NCBI RefSeq assembly: GCF_019430945.1
Contig: NZ_JAHYCB010000003.1
Span: forward strand, 620,001-684,000
Reading direction: 5' to 3'
Length of the DNA: 64,000 bases
From: Neorhizobium populisoli
GTDB taxonomy: Bacteria > Pseudomonadota > Alphaproteobacteria > Rhizobiales > Rhizobiaceae
How positions within the stretch are numbered: the stretch's first letter is position 1; each line of letters starts with the position of its first letter. Positions 7,532 through 16,571 of the stretch are shown piece after piece. Under the pieces are notes generated by a model that was not told the origin of the DNA, did no database searches, and saw only the letters and a program-made list of their open reading frames with translations. The position numbers were made by a program, and so were the translations under genes.

Positions 7532-8763
7532 TTGACCCCGCTCCCCGCCGACACCCCCACCCCCCACCGCTGGTGCATGCTCGCCATCCTCTGCATCGCC
7601 GTCGTCCTCTCCTTCGCCACGTGGTTCTCCGCCAACGCCATCGCACCGGAACTCAAGCGCGCATGGTCGCTCTCTGAAAGTGCCGCCGCCTGGCTCACCA
7701 ATGGCGTCCAGATCGGCTTCGTCATCGGCGCGCTCTCCGCCAGCTTCTTCAACCTGCCGGACCTCATCCGCATGAACCGGCTGATGGCTTCCTCCGCGCT
7801 GCTCGCCGGCCTGTCCAACGCCGCCATGCTGCTCGAACCCGGCCCGACTGGCGCAATCCTTTGCCGCGTCGTCACCGGCTTTGCCCTCGCTGGCGTCTAT
7901 CCGCCGGCGCTGAAGCTCGTCTCCACCTGGTTCATCTCCGGCCGCGGACTGGCTTTGGCGGGCGTCATCGGCGCGATCACCGCCGGCTCGTCGCTGCCGC
8001 ACCTCTTCCGTGGCGTGTCGTCCACCGTCGACTGGCACAATGTCATCGCCTTTCGAGCGGCGCGACCATCATCGGCGCTGTCATCTTCCTCATCTTCACC
8101 CGCGAAGGTCCCTACCCGTTCGGCAAGGCGCTGTTCGACCCGCGCCAAATCGGCAGGGTTCTGAAGGACCGCAACCTCATTCTCGTCAACGGCGGTTACC
8201 TCGGTCATATGTGGGAACTCTACGCCATGTGGGCCTGGCTGCTCGCCTATCTGACAGCTGCACTCGGCGATGGCGGCACCGGCATGAGCCATGAGGCCTC
8301 GCTCCTGACCTTCATCGCCGTCGCCTCAGGCGTGGCCGGCTGTTTTGCCGGCGGCGTGCTGTCGGATCGTTTCGGCCGCACCGCTACCACGGCCGGCATG
8401 ATGATCGTCTCCGGAATCTGCGCACTCCTGATCGGCTTCGTCTTCGACGGCCCGTTCTGGCTGCTGGCGCTGGTGGTGATCGTCTGGGGCATCTCGATCA
8501 TCGGCGATTCCGCGCAGTTCTCGGCCGCCGTCACCGAACTTGCCGACCGCAACTATATCGGTACTGCCTTATCGCTGCAGATGGGCATGGGCTTTGCGCT
8601 CACCATCTTCATGATCTGGCTGATGCCGCATATTGCCGCCTTGCTTGGCGGCTGGCGCTGGACTTTCGTACTGCTCGCGGTCGGCCCGGCCTTCGGCGCG
8701 GCCTCGATGCTGATCCTCAGACGAAGGCCGGAAGCGGCAAGACTTGCCGGCGGGCGTCGCTGA
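7532..8763 (+). pseudogene. MFS transporter gene interrupted by a frameshift
   Basis: Two overlapping frames together encode one 12-TM major facilitator of about 410 residues. The first frame (TTG at 7532, GAAGGGAC upstream) runs from HRWCMLAILCIAVVLSFATWFSANAI to VDWHNVIAF. It then turns into a Ser/Arg-rich nonsense tail ending at 8164. The second frame continues with SSGATIIGAVIFLIF and runs to the TGA at 8761-8763. The break is at the run TTT 8051-8053 (gccTTTcgagc): one extra T restores a continuous protein. It is therefore a 1-nt deletion, either a real mutation or a sequencing error in a short homopolymer. No slippery signal for programmed frameshifting is apparent. Confidence 0.85.
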
Positions 8764-9579
8764 TCAAGCCTCCCGGGTCGGGATGCGGCTTTCGAGGAAA
8801 CGGAAGGCAGCGACGAGAATGCCGGTGAGGCAGAGATAGATCAGCGCCAGGAGCAGCAGCGGCTCATAGGTCAGGAACGTATCCTGCCGGACGCGCGAGA
8901 TAATCGCATAGACATCGATCACCGTGATCGTCGCCACCAGCGGCGTCGATTTCAGCTGCAGCACGGTCTCACCGGCCAGCGTCGGCAGCGCCCTGTGGAT
9001 CGCCCGCGGCAGCCAGATACGCCGGAACATGGTGAAGCGTCCCATACCGAAAGCCCGCGCCGCCTCCAGCTCGCCGCGCGGCACGCCGGCAAATGCCCCG
9101 CGCATCACCTCACCCTCATAGGCGGCAAACGAGATCATCAGCGTGACGAAACCATAGGGCCAGGCCTGCCGCAGATAGGGCCAGAGAAACGAGGATTTCA
9201 GCTCCGGATATTGTGAGAAAACCGAGCCGAGCCCGTAATAAAGCAGCCAAAGCTGCAGGAGCAGCGGCGTGCCGCGGATGATGCTGCAGAACCCCTTGGC
9301 AAGCCAGGCCAGCGGCCGCGGCCCGGTCACCTGCACGAGCCCGATCGGCACCGCCAGCAGGAAACCGACAATCGAACTCCAGAACAGCATGACCAACGTC
9401 TGCCACACACCATAGGCCAGCCGTCCCCCATATCGCGGCAGCCAGTCCCAGCGCATAAACCATGCGGCGCAGAATATGATGACCGCAAACACCGCCATCA
9501 GAAACAGCCGGTGCGGCTCGAACAGGCTGCGCGCCTTGGGCGGAATATAGGCCGGCAGAATGGAGGTTTCTTCGCTCAT
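8764..9579 (-). CDS. Amino-acid ABC transporter permease (HisM/ArtM type)
   Basis: 271 residues with an N-terminal extension, about five or six membrane spans, and the cytoplasmic EAA loop seen as ELEAARAFGMGRFTMFRRIWLPRA, which contacts the ATPase. It belongs to the polar amino-acid (HisMQ) permease family. It is the last gene of a four-gene importer operon, 4 nt after the sister permease. GAGG precedes the ATG. Neighbouring arginine-catabolic genes suggest a basic or guanidino amino acid as substrate. The gene ends abutting the frameshifted MFS gene, which converges on it. Confidence 0.9.
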   Translation of the reverse strand: MSEETSILPAYIPPKARSLFEPHRLFLMAVFAVIIFCAAWFMRWDWLPRYGGRLAYGVWQTLVMLFWSSIVGFLLAVPIGLVQVTGPRPLAWLAKGFCSIIRGTPLLLQLWLLYYGLGSVFSQYPELKSSFLWPYLRQAWPYGFVTLMISFAAYEGEVMRGAFAGVPRGELEAARAFGMGRFTMFRRIWLPRAIHRALPTLAGETVLQLKSTPLVATITVIDVYAIISRVRQDTFLTYEPLLLLALIYLCLTGILVAAFRFLESRIPTREA

Positions 9580-9583
9580 GACC

Positions 9584-10297
9584 TCACCCCGTCCTCGGCA
9601 TGCCGCGCCGGGCGTGCCTCTCTATCAGCGCGATGATGATATTCGAGACAAGCGTCACGAGGAGATAGAGCGCCCCGGCCGCCAGGAAGAAGGTCATATA
9701 GGCCTTGGTCGAACCCGCCGCCTGACGCGTCACCAGCGTCAACTCGCTGAAACCGACGACGGCAAGCAGCGCCGTATCCTTGGTGGCGATCATCCATAGA
9801 TTGGCGAGGCCGGGAATGGCATAGGGCAGCATCGCCGGCAGCGTCACTCGTCGCAATGCCTGAAGCGGCGACATGCCGTAGGCCCGCGCCGCCTCGATCT
9901 GTCCCGGCGGTACGGCCTTGATCGCGCCGCGCAAGACCTCGGTGGAATAGGCGCCCTGCACCACGCCGATGACGAAAATACCGGCCGCCAGCCCGCTGAT
10001 ATCCACTGCCGGCAGACCGACGAGCAGGAAGAGCTGGCTCACCGCATCCGTGCCCGCATAATAGAGGAGCAGGATCAGCACCAGTTCCGGCACGGCGCGG
10101 ATGACCGTCGTATAGACCTCCAGCAGGTCACGCAGGATCGGCCCGCCATAAAGCTTGCCGAAAGCCCCGCCGATGCCGATCAGAAGACCAAGCAGATACC
10201 CGCCGACTGCAAGCTGCAGCGAAGCGGCAAGCCCGGCCAGCATGACGCCGCCCCAGCCGGGCGGCGATAAAGAAAGGAGTTCGAGACCGGACGGCAT
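9584..10297 (-). CDS. Amino-acid ABC transporter permease (HisQ/ArtQ type)
   Basis: 237 residues, multi-span inner-membrane protein with the HisMQ-family loop GQIEAARAYGMSPLQALRRVTLP and the upstream TEVLRGAIKAVPPG stretch. It would form the heterodimeric channel with the permease encoded next to it. It starts 15 nt after the binding-protein stop and lacks a strong SD, so translation may depend on coupling. Its place in the operon (ATPase, binding protein, HisQ-like, HisM-like) is the octopine/nopaline/arginine importer layout common in Rhizobiaceae. Confidence 0.9.
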   Translation of the reverse strand: MPSGLELLSLSPPGWGGVMLAGLAASLQLAVGGYLLGLLIGIGGAFGKLYGGPILRDLLEVYTTVIRAVPELVLILLLYYAGTDAVSQLFLLVGLPAVDISGLAAGIFVIGVVQGAYSTEVLRGAIKAVPPGQIEAARAYGMSPLQALRRVTLPAMLPYAIPGLANLWMIATKDTALLAVVGFSELTLVTRQAAGSTKAYMTFFLAAGALYLLVTLVSNIIIALIERHARRGMPRTG

Positions 10298-10312
10298 CCG
10301 GGGAACTGGCGC

Positions 10313-11092
10313 TTACTTGCCGTAGACGTCGAAGGTGAAATACTTCTTCGAGAACTTCTCATAGGTGCCGTTGGAACGGATCGTCTTGATCGCGGCATTG
10401 ATCTTGGTCTTTAGATCCGCTTCGCCCTTGCGCAGGCCGACACCGACGCCCTGGCCGAGGATGGCCGGATCGTCCTTCACATAGCCCTTCAGATCGCAGC
10501 ACTTGCCGGCATCCGATTTCAGGAAGGCGTCGAGCGCGATGGAATCCGCCTGCACCGCATCGACGCGGCCGGCGGCCAGATCCTGGTTCGCTTCATCCTG
10601 CGTCTGGTATTCCTTGATCTCGGCGGCGCCCGGTCCGAAATATTTGGTAGCGTAGTCCTGATGGATGGTCGAGACCTGCACGCCGATGATCTTGCCCTTC
10701 AGGCCTGCTGGCGTCGCTTCGAACTTGTCGGTCTTCTGGCCGATGACGCCAGTTGGCGTGTTGTAATATTTGTCGGAGAAATCGATCGTCTTCAGGCGCT
10801 CGTCGGTGATCGACATCGAGCCGATGATCATGTCGATCTTCTTCGTCGTCAGCGCCGGGATGATGCCGTCCCAGGCAACCGGGGTGATGACGCATTTAAG
10901 CTTCGCTTCAGCACAGATCGCGTCCATGAAATCCACTTCCCAGCCGACCCATTTGCCGCTCGCGTCCGGCGAGGTGAAGGGCGGATAGGGCTCGGCGGCA
11001 AAGCCGACCTTGACTTCCTGGGCCTGCGCCACGCCGAGAGCGGCGGTACCGAGGACGATTGCGAGGGCGACTGTCTTGATAATGGTCTTCAT
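10313..11092 (-). CDS. Periplasmic amino-acid-binding protein of the ABC importer
   Basis: 259 residues. There is a clear Sec signal peptide (KTIIKTVALAIVLGTAALGVAQAQ, cleavage after AQA). The family-3 substrate-binding motifs follow: EPYPPFTSPDASGKWVGWEVDF, WDGIIPAL, DMIIGSMSITDERLKTIDFS and the C-terminal GTYEKFSKKYF. A Cys pair (GKCCDL) lies in the C-terminal lobe. The Trp and Asp around VGWEVD and the adjacent arginine catabolic genes fit an arginine, ornithine or octopine-type ligand. GGGGAAAGATC precedes the ATG. Ligand identity is inferred from context. Confidence 0.9.
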   Translation of the reverse strand: MKTIIKTVALAIVLGTAALGVAQAQEVKVGFAAEPYPPFTSPDASGKWVGWEVDFMDAICAEAKLKCVITPVAWDGIIPALTTKKIDMIIGSMSITDERLKTIDFSDKYYNTPTGVIGQKTDKFEATPAGLKGKIIGVQVSTIHQDYATKYFGPGAAEIKEYQTQDEANQDLAAGRVDAVQADSIALDAFLKSDAGKCCDLKGYVKDDPAILGQGVGVGLRKGEADLKTKINAAIKTIRSNGTYEKFSKKYFTFDVYGK

Positions 11093-11134
11093 GATCTTTC
11101 CCCTGTTTTGGTATTGTTGTGTTTTGCGGTTTGG

Positions 11135-11908
11135 TCAGTGAATTGAACTGATGAACTTCTTCAGGCGCTCCGATTTCGGCGCGCCGAAAATGGCGTCCGG
11201 CGGTCCCTGTTCCTCGATGACCCCGCCATGCAGGAACACGACGTGGTTGGAGACTTCGCGGGCAAATTTCATTTCATGGGTGACGAGGATCATCGTGCGC
11301 TTTTCGCGCGCCAGATCGCCGATGACGGTCAGCACCTCGCCAACCAGTTCCGGATCGAGCGCCGAGGTCGGTTCGTCGAACAGCATGACAAGCGGCTGGA
11401 TGGCGAGCGCCCGGGCAATCGCCGCCCGCTGCTGCTGCCCGCCGGAAAGGAAGGCCGGATAGGCATCGCGCTTCTCGTAAAGCCCGACACGGCGCAGCAG
11501 CGCCTCGGCGGTCTCGATCGCCTTGTCCTTCGGCACTTTCAGCACATGCACCGGCACTTCGATCACATTCTGCAGCACCGTCATGTGCTGCCACAGATTG
11601 AAGCTCTGGAACACCATGCCGAGCTGCGACCGCAGCCGCTGCACCTGACGCCGGTCGGCCGGCATCAGCCCGCCATGCCCGTCCTTCTTCATGGCGATCG
11701 TTTCACCGTGAATGGTCACCGTGCCGGCGCTCGGCAGTTCGAGCATGTTGATGCAGCGCAGAAAGGTGGATTTGCCGGAGCCGGAGCCGCCGATAATGGC
11801 GATAACATCGCCCTGCCGCGCCGTCAGCGAAACGCCTTTCAGCACTTCGAGAGGCCCGAAACGTTTGTGGAGGTTGGAGACTTCTATGGCTTGCGCCGAA
11901 TCTGCCAT
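11135..11908 (-). CDS. Amino-acid ABC transporter ATP-binding protein (HisP type)
   Basis: 257 residues with Walker A GGSGSGKST, Q-loop VFQSFNLW, signature LSGGQQQRAAIARAL, Walker B VMLFDEPTS and the H-loop VTHEMKFA. The insertion MKKDGHGGLMPADRRQVQRLR is typical of the HisP/OccP subgroup that serves basic amino acids and opines. It is the first gene of the importer operon and is divergent from the guanidino-catabolic genes starting at 12121, so the shared 212-nt region probably carries both promoters. Confidence 0.92.
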   Translation of the reverse strand: MADSAQAIEVSNLHKRFGPLEVLKGVSLTARQGDVIAIIGGSGSGKSTFLRCINMLELPSAGTVTIHGETIAMKKDGHGGLMPADRRQVQRLRSQLGMVFQSFNLWQHMTVLQNVIEVPVHVLKVPKDKAIETAEALLRRVGLYEKRDAYPAFLSGGQQQRAAIARALAIQPLVMLFDEPTSALDPELVGEVLTVIGDLAREKRTMILVTHEMKFAREVSNHVVFLHGGVIEEQGPPDAIFGAPKSERLKKFISSIH

Positions 11909-12029
11909 GAAATACCGTAACCGCCGGGCGCGTGAGCACCCAGTCCGCTGATTTTCACTGTTCCCCCAGCTTATGTTTTATGGTGCTCGCGACGCTGGTT
12001 TCGCGGCCCTGTGAAAAGAAGTCTGGCAC

Positions 12030-12057
12030 TTGTGCGGCAATTATTCAAGCGTATAAT
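12030..12057 (+). promoter_or_regulatory. Sigma70-type promoter for the guanidino-catabolic operon
   Basis: TTGTGC (12030-12035), a 16-nt spacer, and a consensus TATAAT (12052-12057) lie 64 nt upstream of the ATG at 12121. This would place transcription start near 12064 and leave a short leader with a strong GAGGGGGAG SD. It lies in the divergent region shared with the importer operon. The TetR regulator in the operon may bind around it, but I see no convincing palindrome. Confidence 0.6.
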
Positions 12058-12120
12058 AAGCCTCAATTCCGAAAAAGAGACGGGCAACTGCCGTCGCCAT
12101 TTCCTGAGGGGGAGAACCTG

Positions 12121-12993
12121 ATGAACGCCTACGGCTCTCAAGCCATGTCGACGCCGCTTCTGCGTGTCCTGATGCGCCGCCCCGGCGACAGCCTGCGCAG
12201 GGCCGAAGCACAGGAATGGCATTACGGGCCGACCTTCGATGCGGAAAAGGCGATCCTCCAGCACGCAGAATTTACCGGCCTGGTGGAAAAGTCCGGTGCC
12301 GAGATCATCTGGATGGAAGACGATGGCGATGGCCTGGCCGACTCCATGTTCACCCACGACCCTTCGCTGATGACGGATCACGGCGCAATCCTGCTGCGCA
12401 TGGGCAAACCGCTGCGCTCGGTCGAACCGGACCTGCATGAAAAGGCCTATGCCGCAGCCGGCGTGCCGGTGCTCGGCCGCATCGTGGCACCCGGTACCGT
12501 CGAAGGTGGTGACTGCGTCTGGGTCGATCAGCATACTCTCGCGGTAGGCCGCGGCGTGCGCACCAACCAATCCGGCATCGACCAGCTTCAGGACATCCTG
12601 AAACCGCTCGGCGTCACCGTGCTCGGGTTCGACCTGCCGCTCTGGCAGGGTGTCGAAGCCTGCCTGCATCTGATGTCGGTGATCAGCCCGCTCGCCGAAA
12701 GGCTGGCTCTCGTCCACGCGCCCCTGATGCCGGCCGCTCTCTACCTGATGCTGCAGGATCGCGGTTATACGCTGATCCACGCTCCCGAAAGCGAGTTCCA
12801 CGACAGCAACGGCCTGAACCTCAACGTCCTGCCGACAAGCCCCGGTCACGTCATCATGGTCGACGGTTTCTCGATCACCAGGGAAGTGATGGAAGCACAT
12901 GGCTGCGTCGTCGAGACCTTCGAGGCGGACGCGCTCTGCATCGCCTGCGAGGGCGGCCCGACCTGCCTCACCCGCCCCGTCCTCAGGAGATGA
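12121..12993 (+). CDS. Arginine deiminase superfamily amidinohydrolase (DDAH-like)
   Basis: 290 residues; ATG at 12121 follows a strong GGGGGAG. The guanidine-modifying enzyme signatures are present: FTHDP (D80), EGGD (E128-D131), a His in CLHLMS (H183), and the nucleophilic Cys in CEGGPTCLTRP (C282) at the extreme C-terminus. Family members hydrolyse arginine, methylarginines or related guanidines to citrulline or ureido products. Length and motif spacing fit the dimethylarginine dimethylaminohydrolase (DDAH) branch better than classical arginine deiminase of about 410 residues. It overlaps the TetR gene by ATGA. With the AruH/AruI-like genes downstream it probably acts on arginine or a derivative. 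Confidence 0.82.
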   Translation: MNAYGSQAMSTPLLRVLMRRPGDSLRRAEAQEWHYGPTFDAEKAILQHAEFTGLVEKSGAEIIWMEDDGDGLADSMFTHDPSLMTDHGAILLRMGKPLRSVEPDLHEKAYAAAGVPVLGRIVAPGTVEGGDCVWVDQHTLAVGRGVRTNQSGIDQLQDILKPLGVTVLGFDLPLWQGVEACLHLMSVISPLAERLALVHAPLMPAALYLMLQDRGYTLIHAPESEFHDSNGLNLNVLPTSPGHVIMVDGFSITREVMEAHGCVVETFEADALCIACEGGPTCLTRPVLRR

Positions 12994-13634
12994 CGGTGAA
13001 CCGCCGCACCTACCACCGGGCGAGCGAGGCCGAGCGGCGCGAGGACCTGATCGCCGCGACGCTGGACTGCATTGCCGAATTCGGCATCCAGGGTGCGACG
13101 GTGCGCCAGATCGCCATGCGTGCCGGCGTCACCGGCGGGCTGATCCGGCATTATTTCGCCGGCAAGGACCAGATGCTGCAAGCCGCCTATCGCAAGGTGA
13201 TGATGGGCATGACCGAGACCGCCATCGCGGCAGCGATCGAAGGCGAGACGGCGAAATCGCGCCTGCGCCGCTTCATTATCGCCAATGTCACCCCGCCGGT
13301 CACCGATCCGCGCACGCTGTCGCTCTGGGCGGCCTTCATCAGCCATATCCAGATCGACCCGACATTTGCGGCGATCCATCGCGAAAACTATCTCGCCTTT
13401 CTTGAGGCGCTGGAAACCCTGCTCGTCGCCTTTTTCCGCGAGGAAAACCGCGAGGTGAGCAAACAGCAATGCCGCGCCCAGACGATCGCGCTGAGCGCGC
13501 TGGTCGACGGATTGTGGCTGGAAGGAACGCTGGCCGCCGACTTGTTCGGCGACCGAGAACTGGCGGATAACGCGCTTGCCTCCGTGGAGGCGCTGCTGCG
13601 CCTTGCACCCGGCGAGCTCTCCGCAGAACAATGA
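12990..13634 (+). CDS. TetR/BetI-type transcriptional regulator
   Basis: 214 residues. The N-terminal TetR helix-turn-helix is ATVRQIAMRAGVTGGLIRHYF (about residues 36-56), a BetI-like variant. The C-terminal part is the BetI-like ligand domain (SLWAAFISHIQIDPTFAAIHRENYLAFLEAL...VDGLWLEG). Its start overlaps the upstream amidinohydrolase stop by 4 nt, so it is co-transcribed and translationally coupled. It most likely controls this operon and perhaps the divergent importer, in response to a guanidino compound; the ligand is inference. Confidence 0.88.
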   Translation: MTVNRRTYHRASEAERREDLIAATLDCIAEFGIQGATVRQIAMRAGVTGGLIRHYFAGKDQMLQAAYRKVMMGMTETAIAAAIEGETAKSRLRRFIIANVTPPVTDPRTLSLWAAFISHIQIDPTFAAIHRENYLAFLEALETLLVAFFREENREVSKQQCRAQTIALSALVDGLWLEGTLAADLFGDRELADNALASVEALLRLAPGELSAEQ

Positions 13635-13653
13635 CAGTATAAGGAAATACTCG

Positions 13654-14856
13654 ATGCGTTATGCCTCGATCACCGACCGCCTCGCCCATCTCGGCTCCGG
13701 CCGCTGGGCGCTCCATACCACCGCCCGGCGCATGAAGGCAGCCGGCGAGGAGATCATCGAGCTGACGATCGGCGAACCGGACGTGGCCCCCGACAAGGCG
13801 TTGCTCGATGAAGCCTCCCGCGCCATGTATGCCGGCCGCACCCGTTATTCCAACGGCCGCGGCGAGCCGAAAGTGCTGGACGCGCTGGTGGAGAAATATT
13901 CAAAGCGCCGCGCCGGCGTCACAGAACGCAATTTCCTCTGTTTCCCCGGCACCCAGACCGCGCTTTACAGTGTCATGACCGGCCTCGTCGAAGCCGGCGA
14001 CGGTGTGCTGGTCGGCGATCCGCTTTACGCCACCTACGAAGGTGTCATCGCCTCCACCGGCGCGCATATGATCCCCGTGCCGCTCCGCCCGGAAAAGAAG
14101 TTCCACCTGCAGGCCGAAGACCTGGAACGGGCGATCACGCCGGAAGCCCGCGTTCTGCTGCTCAACACTCCGCACAATCCGACCGGTGCCGTGCTGAAGG
14201 CGTCCGAAATCGCTGCGATCGGCGAAATCTGCCGCAAGCACGATCTGTGGATCGTCTGCGACGAAGTCTATGAACAGCTGATCTTCGAAGGCATCGCGTT
14301 TGCCTCGCCCTTCGACATGCCACAGCTTGCCGAACGCACCATCGTCGTTTCGTCCATCTCGAAATCCCATGCCGCTCCGGGCTTCCGCTCCGGCTGGGCG
14401 GCCGGACCGGAAGAATTCTGCGAAAGGCTGCTGCCGGTGTCCGAAACCATGCTGTTCGGCGTGCAGCCCTTCATTTCCGACATGACTGCCAAGGCGCTGT
14501 CCGAACATTTCGACACCGCCGACGTGATGCGCGAAAACTATCGCCGCCGCGCCGCGATCGTCGAAAAGGCCTTTGCCGGCAGCAATCTCGTCAAGCCGAT
14601 GGCGCCGGAAGGCGGCATGTTCATCCTCCTCGACGTCACCGCCACCGGCCTGAACGGCGAAGAATTCGCCTGGGAACTGCTGCGCGAGGAAAAGGTCGCA
14701 GTCATGCCCGGAACCTCGTTTGGCGATCAGGCCGCGGGCTTCCTGCGCATCTCGCTGACGGTGCCGGAAGATGTCGTCGCGACCGCCATGGGCCGCGTCG
14801 GCGATCTCGCAAGCCGCATCGCCTCGCGCAAGGAGGCAGCCCCGCATGTCCGATAA
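13654..14856 (+). CDS. aruH: PLP-dependent aminotransferase, AruH-like (arginine:pyruvate transaminase candidate)
   Basis: 400 residues, fold-type I class I/II aminotransferase. It has the MRYASITDRLA start resembling AruH, the TIGEPDVAP loop, NTPHNPTGA with the PLP-contacting Asn/Pro, CDEVYEQL, the PLP-lysine in SISKSHAAPGFRSGW, and the substrate-carboxylate Arg in FLRISLT. The start at 13654 has AAGGAAAT. It overlaps the AruI-like gene by 11 nt. The AruH-AruI pairing defines the arginine transaminase pathway, in which AruH makes 2-ketoarginine from arginine and pyruvate. Assignment therefore rests on sequence plus context; another amino donor cannot be excluded. Confidence 0.78.
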   Translation: MRYASITDRLAHLGSGRWALHTTARRMKAAGEEIIELTIGEPDVAPDKALLDEASRAMYAGRTRYSNGRGEPKVLDALVEKYSKRRAGVTERNFLCFPGTQTALYSVMTGLVEAGDGVLVGDPLYATYEGVIASTGAHMIPVPLRPEKKFHLQAEDLERAITPEARVLLLNTPHNPTGAVLKASEIAAIGEICRKHDLWIVCDEVYEQLIFEGIAFASPFDMPQLAERTIVVSSISKSHAAPGFRSGWAAGPEEFCERLLPVSETMLFGVQPFISDMTAKALSEHFDTADVMRENYRRRAAIVEKAFAGSNLVKPMAPEGGMFILLDVTATGLNGEEFAWELLREEKVAVMPGTSFGDQAAGFLRISLTVPEDVVATAMGRVGDLASRIASRKEAAPHVR

Positions 14857-16462
14857 GCTCAAGACGGTCGGCGAAACATTGATCGACCTCCTGGAGGTCA
14901 ATGGCGTGGATGTCGTGTTCGGCATTCCCGGCGTCCACACCGTCGAGCTTTATCGCGGCCTCGCCGCCTCGAAGATCCGCCACATCACCCCGCGCCACGA
15001 ACAGGGTGCGGGTTTCATGGCGGATGGTTATGCCCGCATCAGCGGCAAACCGGGCGTCTGCCTCGTCATCACAGGGCCAGGCCTCACCAACATCATCACG
15101 CCGATGGCGCAGGCCTATCAGGATTCGGTGCCGATGCTGGTCATCTCCGGCGTCAACGCCCGCGCCACACTCGGCCACGGCCGCGGCCGCCTGCATGAAT
15201 TGCCCGACCAGCGCGGCATGATGGCGACGCTAGCGCTGATGTCACACACGCTGCATGAACCCGAAGACCTGGCCGACGTGATGGAACGCGCCTTCGCCAT
15301 CCTCCGCTCCGGCCGGCCGGGACCGGTGCATATTGAAATCCCCACCGACGTTATGGTCGCCCCGATCAGGCCGCCGCGCCTGCGCAATATCGCGCCGGCC
15401 CGCCCGCGTGCCGATGCAGCGACGATCAACGAAGCCGCCTCCCGCTGCCTCTCGTCGAAAAAGCCGGTTATATTAGTCGGCGGCGGCGCCGTCCCTGCCG
15501 CAAAGGAGATTCTAGCACTCGCTGAACGGCTGGACGCACCGCTGGTCACCACCACCAACGCCCGCGGTGCCTTCGCCCATCATCCGCTCTCCGTGCCTGC
15601 CAGCCCGAGCCTCAAATCCGTCCGCACGCTGATCGCTGATGCCGACCTCGTCCTCGCCTTCGGCACCCAGATGGGCCAGACCGATTACGACATGTATGCC
15701 GATAACGGCTTTCCCGACCTCGAAAACCTGATCCGCATCGATATCGACGCCGCCCAGCTCGCCCGCGGTCCGCAGGCAGCACTTTCCATCCTCTCCTCAG
15801 CGGAAAATGCCGCGGTGGACTTGCTAACCGCGGTCGGCACCGGCAACCGTCCGCAGGCCAACGGCGCGGCGCGTGCAGCCAAAACCCGCGCGGCGGCACA
15901 GACGGAACTGACGCCAAAGATGCGCGTCGAGATCGGCATTCTGGATACGATCCGTGATACCCTGCCCGGTGCGATCATCGTGGGCGACAGTACGCAGGCC
16001 GTTTATGCCGGCAACCTCTATTACGAAGCCGGTCGGCCGCATGGTTGGTTCAATGCCGCAACGGGTTATGGCGCGCTGGGCTACGGCCCGCCGGCCGCCC
16101 TAGGCGCTGCGATCGCCGAGCCGGAAACGCCGGTTGTCTGCCTGACCGGCGACGGCGGCCTCCAGTTTACCATCGCGGAAATCGGTGCCGCGAAGGACGC
16201 CGGCGCCAACGTCATCTTCCTCGTCTGGAACAATGACGGTTACCAGGAAATCGAGACCTATATGGTCGATAACGGCATCGAGCCGGAAGGTGTGAACCCG
16301 TCTGCGCCGGATTTCCTGAAGATCGCCGAAGCCTTCGGCTTGCCTGCAATGCGGCTGGCCGATGTCGAGGAGCTTCCGGCCGCGCTACAGAAATTCCGGC
16401 AGCACAAAGGTCCGTCGCTGATCGAAATCCACCAGACGAATACCGTCGGCGCGACGGCCTAG
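14846..16462 (+). CDS. aruI: ThDP-dependent 5-guanidino-2-oxopentanoate decarboxylase (AruI-like)
   Basis: 538 residues with the three domains of the pyruvate-decarboxylase/acetolactate-synthase family. The N-terminal domain has catalytic Glu52 in RHEQGAGFMADGYAR, the central domain has ILVGGGAVPAAKE, and the C-terminal ThDP domain has the GDGG...NND motif (GDGGLQFTIAE, then VWNNDGYQEIE). An excellent AAGGAGG precedes ATG 14846. AruI converts 2-ketoarginine to 4-guanidinobutyraldehyde and CO2. The direct overlap with an AruH-like transaminase and the nearby basic amino-acid importer support this substrate over acetolactate synthesis. No 4-guanidinobutyraldehyde dehydrogenase or guanidinobutyrase is in the window, so the lower pathway must lie elsewhere. 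Confidence 0.8.
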   Translation: MSDKLKTVGETLIDLLEVNGVDVVFGIPGVHTVELYRGLAASKIRHITPRHEQGAGFMADGYARISGKPGVCLVITGPGLTNIITPMAQAYQDSVPMLVISGVNARATLGHGRGRLHELPDQRGMMATLALMSHTLHEPEDLADVMERAFAILRSGRPGPVHIEIPTDVMVAPIRPPRLRNIAPARPRADAATINEAASRCLSSKKPVILVGGGAVPAAKEILALAERLDAPLVTTTNARGAFAHHPLSVPASPSLKSVRTLIADADLVLAFGTQMGQTDYDMYADNGFPDLENLIRIDIDAAQLARGPQAALSILSSAENAAVDLLTAVGTGNRPQANGAARAAKTRAAAQTELTPKMRVEIGILDTIRDTLPGAIIVGDSTQAVYAGNLYYEAGRPHGWFNAATGYGALGYGPPAALGAAIAEPETPVVCLTGDGGLQFTIAEIGAAKDAGANVIFLVWNNDGYQEIETYMVDNGIEPEGVNPSAPDFLKIAEAFGLPAMRLADVEELPAALQKFRQHKGPSLIEIHQTNTVGATA

Positions 16463-16571
16463 AACAATTCCAACAGACGTGCGAAAGGCTGCACTTCCGG
16501 CATTGCGCACAAGCAAATATCCTGAGCGGCTTCGCAATTCAAAGAAAAGCGGAGCGCTGCAGGTGAGCCTG

